From Elusimicrobiota bacterium (GTDB lineage Bacteria; Elusimicrobiota; Elusimicrobia; Elusimicrobiales; UBA9959): a stretch of DNA of 5,269 nucleotides. The translations under genes were made by a program, and so were the position numbers. The notes under the pieces were generated by a model, which searched no databases, was not told the DNA's origin, and saw only the letters and a program-made list of their open reading frames with translations. The stretch spans positions 1-5,269 of the forward strand of contig DAOWCC010000162.1 in the NCBI GenBank assembly GCA_030639665.1, given 5' to 3'. Positions 1 through 5,269 of the stretch are shown here, in pieces. Positions within the stretch are counted from its first letter, which is position 1. Every line of letters starts with the position of its first letter.

Positions 1-1
1 A

Positions 2-487
2 ATAATTTTTGCTTGGAGTGAAGGGACTCTTCACGCTTTGCAAATGCCTTTGTCAGATGCTGACGCCATAGTTCTTCTGGGAGGGATATCTACCAATATT
101 AAGGATGTGATATTTGCGCAAGCCGATTCAAAAGAAGCTATCACCGAAATTGAGGTTCAATTGAAAAAACTTTCAGGGATGAAAAGAAACGAGATGTTGG
201 GAATTGATCGGCCTGTGGGAAGACTTTTGGATGAATTTGAACTTAAAGAAAACTGGAAAAACTTTGAGACATATTCAAAATTGCCGATATTGATACTCCA
301 TGGCGAGATGGATAATGAAGTTCCTTTTGAACAATCCAAAATATGGCAAACCAAACTTCCGGACCATAATATTACATTGAAAACAAAGCCGTCGGGAAAT
401 CATATGTTTGGAATCGAGAAATCGGCAAATACCGACGATTTGGCTGAAGTAATGCATCAATGGCTGATAAAAGTTTTGAAATCCTAA
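2..487 (+). CDS. Alpha/beta hydrolase, C-terminal part (5' end outside window)
   Basis: The reading frame is open from the left edge to the TAA at 485-487, giving 161 residues, so the true start lies outside the window. The first residues read IIFAWSEGT, which resembles the nucleophile elbow of an alpha/beta hydrolase, with the candidate catalytic serine encoded at 17-19. The elbow is AWSEG rather than the classic GxSxG. Further on, LHGEMDNEVP matches the family's usual strand-plus-acid motif (HGxxDxxVP), with the candidate Asp encoded at 311-313. GNHMFG supplies the candidate His at 401-403. Serine, acid and histidine appear in the expected order and spacing. The substrate cannot be told; serine peptidase-like, esterase or dienelactone-hydrolase-like activities are all possible. 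No signal peptide can be judged because the N-terminus is missing. The gene ends 73 bases before the helicase-nuclease gene, on the same strand, with no obvious functional link. Confidence 0.8.
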   Translation: MIFAWSEGTLHALQMPLSDADAIVLLGGISTNIKDVIFAQADSKEAITEIEVQLKKLSGMKRNEMLGIDRPVGRLLDEFELKENWKNFETYSKLPILILHGEMDNEVPFEQSKIWQTKLPDHNITLKTKPSGNHMFGIEKSANTDDLAEVMHQWLIKVLKS

Positions 488-514
488 AGGCAGCCGGACG
501 ATTTTTTTTATTAA

Positions 515-534
515 TGCGACACAATGCTGTCGCA
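515..534. repeat. 7-bp inverted repeat in the hydrolase-addA gap
   Basis: TGCGACA (515-521) and TGTCGCA (528-534) are perfect inverted arms around a 6-base loop. A run of eight T lies just upstream (502-509), and no T run follows the hairpin on the plus strand, so it is not a normal rho-independent terminator for the hydrolase gene. It ends 26 bases before the addA ATG. It could therefore be an operator or a 5'-leader hairpin, but no regulator or convincing promoter can be assigned. Confidence 0.4.
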
Positions 535-560
535 GTAACGGTTTATATTATCTGTATATT

Positions 561-3500
561 ATGACTAATCAAAACAATCCCGTTTTAAAGAAAGACTCAG
601 AGCTTAAATTCCCGCATGCCTTATTGATAAGCGCTTCGGCGGGTTCCGGCAAAACCTATACTTTAACCCAGCGTTATATACAATTGCTCCTTTCGGGCAA
701 TATTCCATATAACAGAATTGAAAATATTCTTGCCGTAACCTTTACCAATAATGCCGCCAAAGAAATGAAAAGCCGCATACTCAGTTGGCTTAAAGAAATA
801 GCCTTGGATGCCGATTGCGAGAAAATGGATGAAACCCTTAAACTTATTTCTTTAAGCCGTGAGGCCATACATGAAAAAGCCAAGAATTTGGTGGAACTTG
901 TAATAGATAATTATTCGGATTTTCATATACAAACCATAGACAGTTTTTTAACGCGCATTATGACCTGTTCGGTGGCCGAGCTCGGCCTGCCCTTAAATCC
1001 CGAAATAACAATGACCTATGATTTATTGATAGATTCGGCTTTATATGCCATGTTTTCAAAAATAGGAAGGGAAGAACTGCCTCTTAAAGAGGTAGAGAAA
1101 TTTTTAACCATTTTGCCTAAGACAGGTTCATATCCCTGGAATCCGGCTTCAAGAGTAAAAGATAATTTTAATAATTTCCTTAATGCCGAGGGGAAAACCA
1201 GCGGCCATATAATTCATGACACAACGGATTATGATATTGTTCTTAAAGAAAAATTTAAAGAAATTCTGCAGTTCTGCGAAGGTTTAAGAAAAAAACTGCC
1301 CGATGATTCTCTTATAAAAGACAGCTCGCGCTCCGCCATAGAAGAAAATAATCTTATTGCCTTTCTTGCCAATTACAGTTTTAAATACGGCATATTAAAC
1401 GGACAGAAAAAGAAATATTTTCATAAGGATTGGGAGAAAGACATAGAGTTTTTAAGCAGCTTTGTCATTGAACTGGCTGAAATAAACGCCGCCATTTATT
1501 ACCGCCCTTATATAAGCATATATGAAAAATTTAAATATAAACTTGAGAAAATCAAGAACGGCAAAAGCGAAGTTATACATATAAACGATATAGCCAAAAA
1601 TCTTTCAACATATATCAATAAAAACAATGTTCCCGAGATATATCTGAAACTCGGCGAGCGCATAAGCCATTTTCTTGTGGATGAATTTCAGGATACCAAT
1701 AGTTTGCAATGGGATAATATGCGGCCTTTGATTGAAGAATCATTAGCCAAGAAAGGCTCCTTGTTTTCAGTGGGAGATATTAAGCAGGCTATTTATATGT
1801 TCCGTAATGCCGACTATAAAATAATGCGGGATTTTCTGGATGTGGCAGAGGGTAAGAAAGATGAAACAAAATATCTAAATTTGGCTTCTGTTGAAGACGG
1901 CCTTGAGCTTAAGAATCTTCCCACGAATTACAGAAGCGACGGCGAGATTCTGAATTATGCCGATGACTTGTTTAAAGAAAAGCTTAAAAATAATGAAGAC
2001 CTGATTGGTGATGATATAACCGAGCTTACGATTTATGAGCAAGCGGTAAAAAAAGGCCGCGAGAAAGCCGGCTATATTCAAACCGAGGTCTTTGAAACTC
2101 CCAATATAAATGAAGATGAAATTGAAAAAGAAAAATTACTGGAAATAATAAAAACCGCGAGCCTTCGATATCCCTTAAATGAAATAGCCATACTGGTGGC
2201 TAAAAATAAAAGAATAGAGCCTATGGTGGAATGGCTGACTGAAGCCGGCATTCCCGTGGCCTCTTTAAGTTCCCTTGATATAAGAGGACGGAAAGTTATA
2301 GCGGAATTAATTTCTCTTTTGAAATTTCTGGAAACGCCGTCGGATGATTTGGCCTTCTCGGCTTTTGTCAGCGGGGATATATTTTCAAATCTAAATACCG
2401 GTTTAAAGAAAGAAGATATAAGAAATCTTATATTTGAAATTAAACAGAAAGACAGAAAAGAATTATTATATTCCAATTTTCAGGACCATCCTAAATTTGA
2501 AAAATACTGGAATGAATATTTTTCCGAATTATTTAAAAAAGTCGGTTATCTTCCTCTTTATGAACTGGTCTCGCTTGTTTATTCCAAGTTTAAAATATTT
2601 GAAAATTTTAAAGATGAATCGGCTTTTCTGTCTAAATTTCTGGATGCCGTTATAAAACTTGAAGGCAGTGGGGCGGGTAATTTAAGAACCTTCATAGAAT
2701 TCGCGCAGGCTTTGGACAGTGATAAAAAGGCGGTCTTTTCAATCGACCTGCCCGATTATGTGGATGCCGTTAGGGTTATGAGTTTCCATAAATCCAAGGG
2801 TCTGGGTTTTTCCGTAATTATCAATATGATGTATGAAGAGCGCAGCGACGCAAATCCCATGTATTTTAAAGAGCAGAACGGCACAATAAATGTTTTCCGC
2901 ATAACCAAAGAGATGGCGGAAGTCTCGCCAAAACTAAAACCCATTTATATGGCTAAGAAGCTGGATGAAGATATTCAGGATTTAAATCTCCTTTATGTTA
3001 TTAGCACCAGAGCAAAACATGAACTTTATAATCTGGTAGTTAAGAAAGAAGTTAAGAAAAAATCAAAAGAAACAAAACTTATAGATATGTTTGAAACCTC
3101 TAAGTCCGGTCAGCCAATTAAGCAAAAAGATGCGAAAGAGTCTAAGTCTCTTAAAATTAAGCCCGTGGATATAATAGCCCCGTCACAAAAAGAAGATTTT
3201 TATGATTTTGAAAATTTAAGGCCCACATATAAAAGTTATTTTGAAACTTCCGAAGGAGCCTTATGCCACGATATACTGTCCAAGATAATTCATATCGGCC
3301 CCAATACTTCAAAAGAGCTGAAAGAGCATTATGATATGTTCGCGCCAAAATATAACTTTGAATTTAAGAAAAACGAGATAATCAAAAGTCTTAACGATTT
3401 TCTGGCTATGCCCAAAATTAAAGAATATTTCACCGATAGGCCAGGCAGAGAAATAAAAACTGAAGCCGAGTTTATAGATAAAACCGGAGCCCTGCGCAGA

Positions 3501-3695
3501 ATGGACAGATTGGTTTTTGATAATAAAGAAATTGTCCTTATAGATTTTAAAACCGGCATTGAAAATACCGAAGGCTATAAGAAGCAAATGTCCGATTATG
3601 TCGCGATTTTGAGTGAGGTTTATAAAGATTTCAATATTAAAGCCGTAATAGCCTATATTGATTTAAAGAAAATAGTGCGAATAGAAAGTAGATAG
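561..3695 (+). CDS. addA: AddA-like UvrD/RecB-family helicase-nuclease
   Basis: This is predicted to be a cytoplasmic ATP-dependent DNA helicase with an attached exonuclease, of the kind that resects double-strand ends for RecA loading. The superfamily 1 motifs appear in order: Walker A ASAGSGKT (25-32, Lys31), Ia AVTFTNNAA (58-66), TIDSF (125-129), Walker B VDEFQDT (373-379), III VGDIKQAIYMFR (404-415), IV NYRS (456-459), V VMSFHKSKGL (739-748) and VI LLYVISTRAK (810-819). The C-terminus carries a RecB-type nuclease: GALCH (His903), RRMDRL (Asp982), LIDFKTG (Asp995, Lys997) and a QxxxY motif (Gln1009, Tyr1013). No key residue is missing. At 1044 residues it is shorter than the roughly 1200 of Bacillus AddA (family knowledge). 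ATG at 561 is the only sensible start, since no upstream in-frame ATG exists and Walker A sits about 25 residues in. It is preceded by AT-rich sequence without a clear Shine-Dalgarno. No AddB gene is adjacent on either side. The name addA rests on architecture; a stand-alone UvrD/RecB-like helicase-nuclease is the alternative. Confidence 0.93.
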   Translation: MTNQNNPVLKKDSELKFPHALLISASAGSGKTYTLTQRYIQLLLSGNIPYNRIENILAVTFTNNAAKEMKSRILSWLKEIALDADCEKMDETLKLISLSREAIHEKAKNLVELVIDNYSDFHIQTIDSFLTRIMTCSVAELGLPLNPEITMTYDLLIDSALYAMFSKIGREELPLKEVEKFLTILPKTGSYPWNPASRVKDNFNNFLNAEGKTSGHIIHDTTDYDIVLKEKFKEILQFCEGLRKKLPDDSLIKDSSRSAIEENNLIAFLANYSFKYGILNGQKKKYFHKDWEKDIEFLSSFVIELAEINAAIYYRPYISIYEKFKYKLEKIKNGKSEVIHINDIAKNLSTYINKNNVPEIYLKLGERISHFLVDEFQDTNSLQWDNMRPLIEESLAKKGSLFSVGDIKQAIYMFRNADYKIMRDFLDVAEGKKDETKYLNLASVEDGLELKNLPTNYRSDGEILNYADDLFKEKLKNNEDLIGDDITELTIYEQAVKKGREKAGYIQTEVFETPNINEDEIEKEKLLEIIKTASLRYPLNEIAILVAKNKRIEPMVEWLTEAGIPVASLSSLDIRGRKVIAELISLLKFLETPSDDLAFSAFVSGDIFSNLNTGLKKEDIRNLIFEIKQKDRKELLYSNFQDHPKFEKYWNEYFSELFKKVGYLPLYELVSLVYSKFKIFENFKDESAFLSKFLDAVIKLEGSGAGNLRTFIEFAQALDSDKKAVFSIDLPDYVDAVRVMSFHKSKGLGFSVIINMMYEERSDANPMYFKEQNGTINVFRITKEMAEVSPKLKPIYMAKKLDEDIQDLNLLYVISTRAKHELYNLVVKKEVKKKSKETKLIDMFETSKSGQPIKQKDAKESKSLKIKPVDIIAPSQKEDFYDFENLRPTYKSYFETSEGALCHDILSKIIHIGPNTSKELKEHYDMFAPKYNFEFKKNEIIKSLNDFLAMPKIKEYFTDRPGREIKTEAEFIDKTGALRRMDRLVFDNKEIVLIDFKTGIENTEGYKKQMSDYVAILSEVYKDFNIKAVIAYIDLKKIVRIESR

Positions 3696-3813
3696 GAGAG
3701 AGTAGAGAGCAGAGAAAAAACTGCATACTGCAAGATGATTTCTAAGTAAATTATTGTTTGTTTTGTTGTTGTTTTACTACTATCTGATTTCTGAAGTCTG
3801 ATTTCTAACAGAT
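3688..3813. repeat. Degenerate 7-base-period array (STRR-like)
   Basis: Read in sevens from 3688, the sequence falls into related heptads: GTAGATA, GGAGAGA, GTAGAGA, GCAGAGA, AAAAACT, GCATACT, GCAAGAT, GATTTCT, a more diverged middle (3744-3778), then ACTATCT, GATTTCT, GAAGTCT, GATTTCT and AACAGAT. GATTTCT occurs exactly three times, at 3737, 3786 and 3800, and all three are in the same register (49 and 14 bases apart). The block is 18 heptads long. It begins inside the last codons of addA, whose TAG is at 3693-3695, and ends where the first GTAG hairpin begins. Heptameric short tandem repeats (STRRs) are known from cyanobacteria; relation to those is not claimed. No significance calculation was made. 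Confidence 0.6.
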
Positions 3814-3833
3814 GTAGCGGGCTGCCTGCCCGC
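3814..3833 (+). repeat. REP-like unit 1 (GTAG plus hairpin)
   Basis: GTAG (3814-3817) leads into a hairpin with arms GCGGGC (3817-3822) and GCCCGC (3828-3833) and a 5-base loop TGCCT. A GTAG tetranucleotide at the 5' foot of a GC-rich hairpin is the layout known for REP elements handled by TnpA-REP/RAYT proteins. The 3' arm shares bases with the CCCGCC arm of the next hairpin (3829-3850), so the two structures are mutually exclusive. Confidence 0.5.
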
Positions 3834-3850
3834 CGGAGATGTATGGCGGG
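3829..3850. repeat. YCCGCC-N10-GGCGGR hairpin, copy 1
   Basis: CCCGCC (3829-3834) and GGCGGG (3845-3850) form a 6-bp stem around exactly 10 bases. This is the first of three 22-base hairpins in this intergenic region with the same stem core, the same loop length and unrelated loop sequence (see 3909-3930 and 4055-4076). Confidence 0.5.
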
Positions 3851-3866
3851 AATTACCATTCGCCTG

Positions 3867-3894
3867 GTAGCTGCGGGATTGCTATCCCGCTAAT
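3867..3894 (+). repeat. REP-like unit 2 (GTAG, hairpin, GCTAAT tail)
   Basis: GTAG (3867-3870) is followed by the arms GCGGGAT (3873-3879) and ATCCCGC (3884-3890) with a 4-base loop TGCT. The unit ends in GCTAAT (3889-3894). It aligns with unit 4 (3954-3980): both read TAGC, one pyrimidine, GCGGSAT, a short loop, ATSCCGCTAAT. The S:S pair differs in a compensating way (G:C here, C:G there), so pairing is kept while sequence changes. The next GTAG follows directly at 3895, giving a head-to-tail arrangement. Confidence 0.65.
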
Positions 3895-3902
3895 GTAGCC
3901 GC
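3892..3902 (+). repeat. REP-like unit 3, degenerate 5' part
   Basis: AATGTAGCCGC (3892-3902) is identical to 3951-3961 at the head of unit 4, 59 bases further on. Here the expected hairpin partner is absent: the following bases (AAAGTTT) run into the second YCCGCC hairpin at 3909. It is best read as a truncated or decayed unit. Confidence 0.5.
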
Positions 3903-3908
3903 AAAGTT

Positions 3909-3930
3909 TCCGCCAAAAACAACCGGCGGA
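3909..3930. repeat. YCCGCC-N10-GGCGGR hairpin, copy 2
   Basis: TCCGCC (3909-3914) and GGCGGA (3925-3930) pair around a 10-base A/C-rich loop. Its outer pair is T:A, whereas copy 1 has C:G, a compensating change. The sequence ACCGGCGGACA (3922-3932) is also an exact 11-base inverted match to 4053-4063 within copy 3. Confidence 0.55.
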
Positions 3931-3950
3931 CAAGTGCTTTGCTGGAAGAG

Positions 3951-3980
3951 AATGTAGCCGCGGCATTTTATGCCGCTAAT
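3951..3980 (+). repeat. REP-like unit 4 (GTAG, hairpin, GCTAAT tail)
   Basis: This is the best-formed unit. GTAG (3954-3957) is followed by the arms GCGGCAT (3960-3966) and ATGCCGC (3970-3976), a 3-base loop and the GCTAAT tail (3975-3980). TAGC at the 5' foot can alternatively pair with GCTA at the 3' end, leaving a small bulge, which is a common feature of REP hairpins. A possible further decayed copy follows at 3984-3994 (GCAGCGCGGCA). Confidence 0.65.
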
Positions 3981-4011
3981 AAAGCAGCGCGGCAGTAAAC
4001 AGCGTGACCGG

Positions 4012-4095
4012 TTTTTACTCCCGCAATGGGGAACAATGTGGTTGTGGCAGTCTGTCCGCCGGTGCCGTGTGGCGGAGACATTGCGGGAGTAAAAA
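4012..4095. repeat. Perfect 17-bp inverted repeat enclosing 50 bases
   Basis: TTTTTACTCCCGCAATG (4012-4028) is exactly complementary to 4079-4095. The 50 bases between contain a CAATG echo of the arm end (4034-4038) and the third YCCGCC-N10-GGCGGR hairpin. The whole is 84 bases and would fold as a long stem with an inner stem. It could be a small palindromic mobile element, a structured RNA or the remains of a transposon end pair. No flanking target duplication is obvious, no transposase is present, and it contains no credible open frame. Confidence 0.7.
4055..4076. repeat. YCCGCC-N10-GGCGGR hairpin, copy 3
   Basis: TCCGCC (4055-4060) and GGCGGA (4071-4076) pair around a 10-base loop. It lies inside the larger 17-bp inverted repeat (4012-4095), suggesting that one repeat family has been nested in another or that it forms the apical stem of a two-part structure. 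Confidence 0.55.
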
Positions 4096-4183
4096 GAAGT
4101 AACTGGCAATAGAAGCACCCCGGAGATTGAAAATATGATACTCTCCTCAGTGTTCAAGTGAAGTGAGCAGGTTAATACAAAGC

Positions 4184-4190
4184 AGAGAGG
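4184..4190 (+). promoter_or_regulatory. Shine-Dalgarno site for the DUF1016 nuclease gene
   Basis: AGAGAGG lies 7 bases before the ATG at 4198, a good ribosome-binding position. An in-frame TAA sits immediately before that ATG (4195-4197), so translation cannot begin further upstream. Together these fix the start. Confidence 0.7.
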
Positions 4191-4197
4191 CGTTTAA

Positions 4198-5208
4198 ATG
4201 AAAATTTCAAAGAATTTTAAATCTCAATTTTCAGAAGTTATAAATATAATATGTAAAGCTCGGTATAATGCCATTAAAAGCGTCAATGTCGAATTAATAA
4301 ACTTATACTGGAATATAGGCAAATACATCAGTGAGAAGCTTGAATCCGCCCAGTGGGGCGACGCGGTGGTTGAACAATTGGCCGCTTATATTCAAAACAG
4401 TCATCCCGATTTCAAGGGCTTTACACGGCGAGGATTATACAGAATGCGTCAGTTTTATGACGCGTATAAGGGTAATAAAATTGTGTCACCATTGGTGACA
4501 CAATTAAGCTGGACCAATCACCTTATTATACTTTCCAAAACAAAAAACGACGAGGAAAAGGAATTTTATATAAAGTTTTCCATAAAGGAAAATTACACAA
4601 AAAGAGAGCTTGAACGCCAGATAGACAGCGGCTATTATGAACGGGTAATGCTTTCAAAGAAAAAAGTGTCACCGGTGTTGACACAAACGCATCCTGATAT
4701 AAATAACGCGTTTAAAGATACTTATGTTTTAGATTTTTTAAACTTGCCAAAAACTCATAGCGAAAAAGATTTACAGCAAAGCATAGTTTCAAATCTTAAA
4801 AATTTCATTCTTGAATTCGGCAAGGACTTTGCTTTTATCGGGCAGGAATATCGCGTTCAGGTGGGCAAGAACGACTATTTTATAGATTTGCTTTTTTTTC
4901 ATCGCGGTCTAAAATGCTTGGTAATGGTGGAGCTTAAAATAGATGATTTTAAACCTGAATATCTAGGTAAACTCAATTTTTATCTTGAAGCATTGGATAG
5001 AGATATAAAAAAAGCTGATGAAAATCCAAGTGTTGGCATAATTTTATGTAAATCAAAAGATGATGAAGTTGTAAAATACGCGCTTAGCCGAAATCTTTCA
5101 CCCGCTCTTGTTTCACAATACAAAACAAAATTAATTCCAAAAAAAATGCTTCAGAAAAAATTACATGAATATTTTTTATTGGAATCCGAGAGGGAAATAG
5201 AAGATTAG
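4198..5208 (+). CDS. YhcG/DUF1016-family PD-(D/E)XK nuclease
   Basis: This 336-residue protein is probably cytoplasmic, with no signal peptide or membrane segment visible. The N-terminal half (about 1-150) has the DUF1016/YhcG pattern: LINLYWNIGKYI (33-44), GFTRRGLYRMRQFY (74-87), SPLVTQLSWTNHLIIL (97-112) and KRELERQIDSGYYER (135-149). It is thought to be a winged-helix-like DNA-binding part (family knowledge). The C-terminal half (about 175-330) is the nuclease: YFIDLLFFHR (Asp230), CLVMVELK (Glu245, Lys247) and GKLNFYLEALDRD (257-269), so the D-ExK core is intact. Family members often sit beside restriction-modification or mobile genes, but their reaction and target are poorly defined, and no methylase, specificity subunit or toxin-antitoxin partner is seen here. 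Two seven-residue motifs, VSPLVTQ (96-102) and VSPVLTQ (157-163), are encoded by near-identical DNA that forms palindromes. The start is fixed by an upstream in-frame stop and a good Shine-Dalgarno. Length is normal for the family. Confidence 0.92.
   Translation: MKISKNFKSQFSEVINIICKARYNAIKSVNVELINLYWNIGKYISEKLESAQWGDAVVEQLAAYIQNSHPDFKGFTRRGLYRMRQFYDAYKGNKIVSPLVTQLSWTNHLIILSKTKNDEEKEFYIKFSIKENYTKRELERQIDSGYYERVMLSKKKVSPVLTQTHPDINNAFKDTYVLDFLNLPKTHSEKDLQQSIVSNLKNFILEFGKDFAFIGQEYRVQVGKNDYFIDLLFFHRGLKCLVMVELKIDDFKPEYLGKLNFYLEALDRDIKKADENPSVGIILCKSKDDEVVKYALSRNLSPALVSQYKTKLIPKKMLQKKLHEYFLLESEREIED
4479..4505. repeat. Perfect 12-bp palindrome inside the DUF1016 gene
   Basis: AATTGTGTCACC (4479-4490) and GGTGACACAATT (4494-4505) are exact inverted arms around ATT. 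The palindrome lies in frame over codons 94-103 (K-IVSPLVTQ-L). It could be a binding site, a hairpin in the mRNA, or an in-frame palindromic insertion that has become part of the protein family. Confidence 0.7.
4666..4684. repeat. Second, imperfect copy of the palindrome in the DUF1016 gene
   Basis: GTGTCA (4666-4671) and TGACAC (4679-4684) flank CCGGTGT; CACCGGTG (4670-4677) is itself palindromic. It covers VSPVLTQ (157-163). Over 21 bases it differs from 4483-4503 at three positions: a CCA/CCG change, and TTG and GTG codons in swapped order. The copies are 183 bases (61 codons) apart, in the same frame. Confidence 0.55.
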
Positions 5209-5269
5209 AAAAGTGGATACATTGCTTTTCTGAGGATAGTTATCTGAAATAAAGTAAAAAATAATTATC
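5209..5269. other. Downstream end of window, no gene seen
   Basis: These 61 AT-rich bases follow the nuclease stop codon. GAAAAG (5208-5213) and CTTTTC (5225-5230) could pair weakly, but no T run follows, so no terminator is called. No start codon with a Shine-Dalgarno or coding frame is evident. Confidence 0.5.

Noticed and set aside
38..487. TTG at 38 as the start of the hydrolase gene
   Set aside because: The frame is open upstream to the window edge and the residues before it carry the likely catalytic serine motif, so this is an internal codon.
485..510. Rho-independent terminator after the hydrolase gene
   Set aside because: There is a run of eight T, but no convincing GC stem directly before it.
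2078..2476. 132-codon minus-strand open frame inside addA
   Set aside because: It lies wholly opposite a well-supported helicase gene and its translation shows no recognisable domain.
3653..3859. Small minus-strand open frame spanning the addA end and heptamer array
   Set aside because: Its translation largely reflects the low-complexity array and the complement of addA; no evidence of coding.
3811..3980. CRISPR array
   Set aside because: Repeats are short, of several kinds and unevenly spaced, and nothing resembles regular spacers or cas genes.
4134..4139. TATGAT as a -10 box for the nuclease gene
   Set aside because: It resembles a -10 element, but no acceptable -35 lies at the proper distance.
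3882..4157. 91-codon minus-strand open frame across the intergenic region
   Set aside because: It is made of the hairpin repeats read through, its translation resembles no protein family, and it has no Shine-Dalgarno support.
5098..5118. Third copy of the nuclease palindrome motif (SPALVSQ)
   Set aside because: The peptide is similar but the DNA lacks the GTGTCACC arms, and the segment matches the normal C-terminal motif of the family.
5208..5230. GAAAAG/CTTTTC pair as a terminator of the nuclease gene
   Set aside because: The stem is AT-rich, the loop is 11 bases and no T run follows.

Overview
This AT-rich bacterial window has three same-strand protein genes and one roughly 500-base intergenic stretch packed with repeats. 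The organism cannot be fixed from the sequence. The low GC content, the compact AddA-like helicase-nuclease, the YhcG/DUF1016-type nuclease and the GC-rich intergenic hairpins would suit an uncultured Gram-negative-type lineage (Bacteroidota, Elusimicrobiota, Omnitrophota or similar). That is a weak inference, not a call.

Layout. Bases 2-487 are the C-terminal part of an alpha/beta hydrolase whose start lies off the left edge. A 73-base gap holding a 7-bp inverted repeat follows. Bases 561-3695 encode a 1044-residue UvrD/RecB-type helicase with a C-terminal PD-(D/E)XK nuclease domain. It is AddA-like, with all the expected motifs visible. Bases 3696-4197 contain no credible gene. This stretch has (i) a degenerate array in a 7-base register that begins at the addA stop codon (about 3688-3813), (ii) REP-like GTAG-plus-hairpin units (3814-3980), (iii) three 22-base hairpins of the form YCCGCC-N10-GGCGGR, and (iv) a perfect 17-bp inverted repeat enclosing 50 bases (4012-4095). 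Bases 4198-5208 encode a 336-residue YhcG/DUF1016 PD-(D/E)XK nuclease with a good Shine-Dalgarno sequence. Its coding sequence carries a perfect 12-bp-arm palindrome and a near copy of it 183 bases further on. The last 61 bases hold nothing that can be called.

How the parts fit. The AddA-like protein should process double-strand DNA ends for recombination, but no AddB partner is adjacent. The DUF1016 nuclease belongs to a family often found near restriction-modification and mobile loci, but no such partner is visible here. The repeat block separates the two genes, so they are probably not one operon. No complete new system is evident. The most noteworthy material is the layered repeat region and the palindrome pair inside the nuclease gene.
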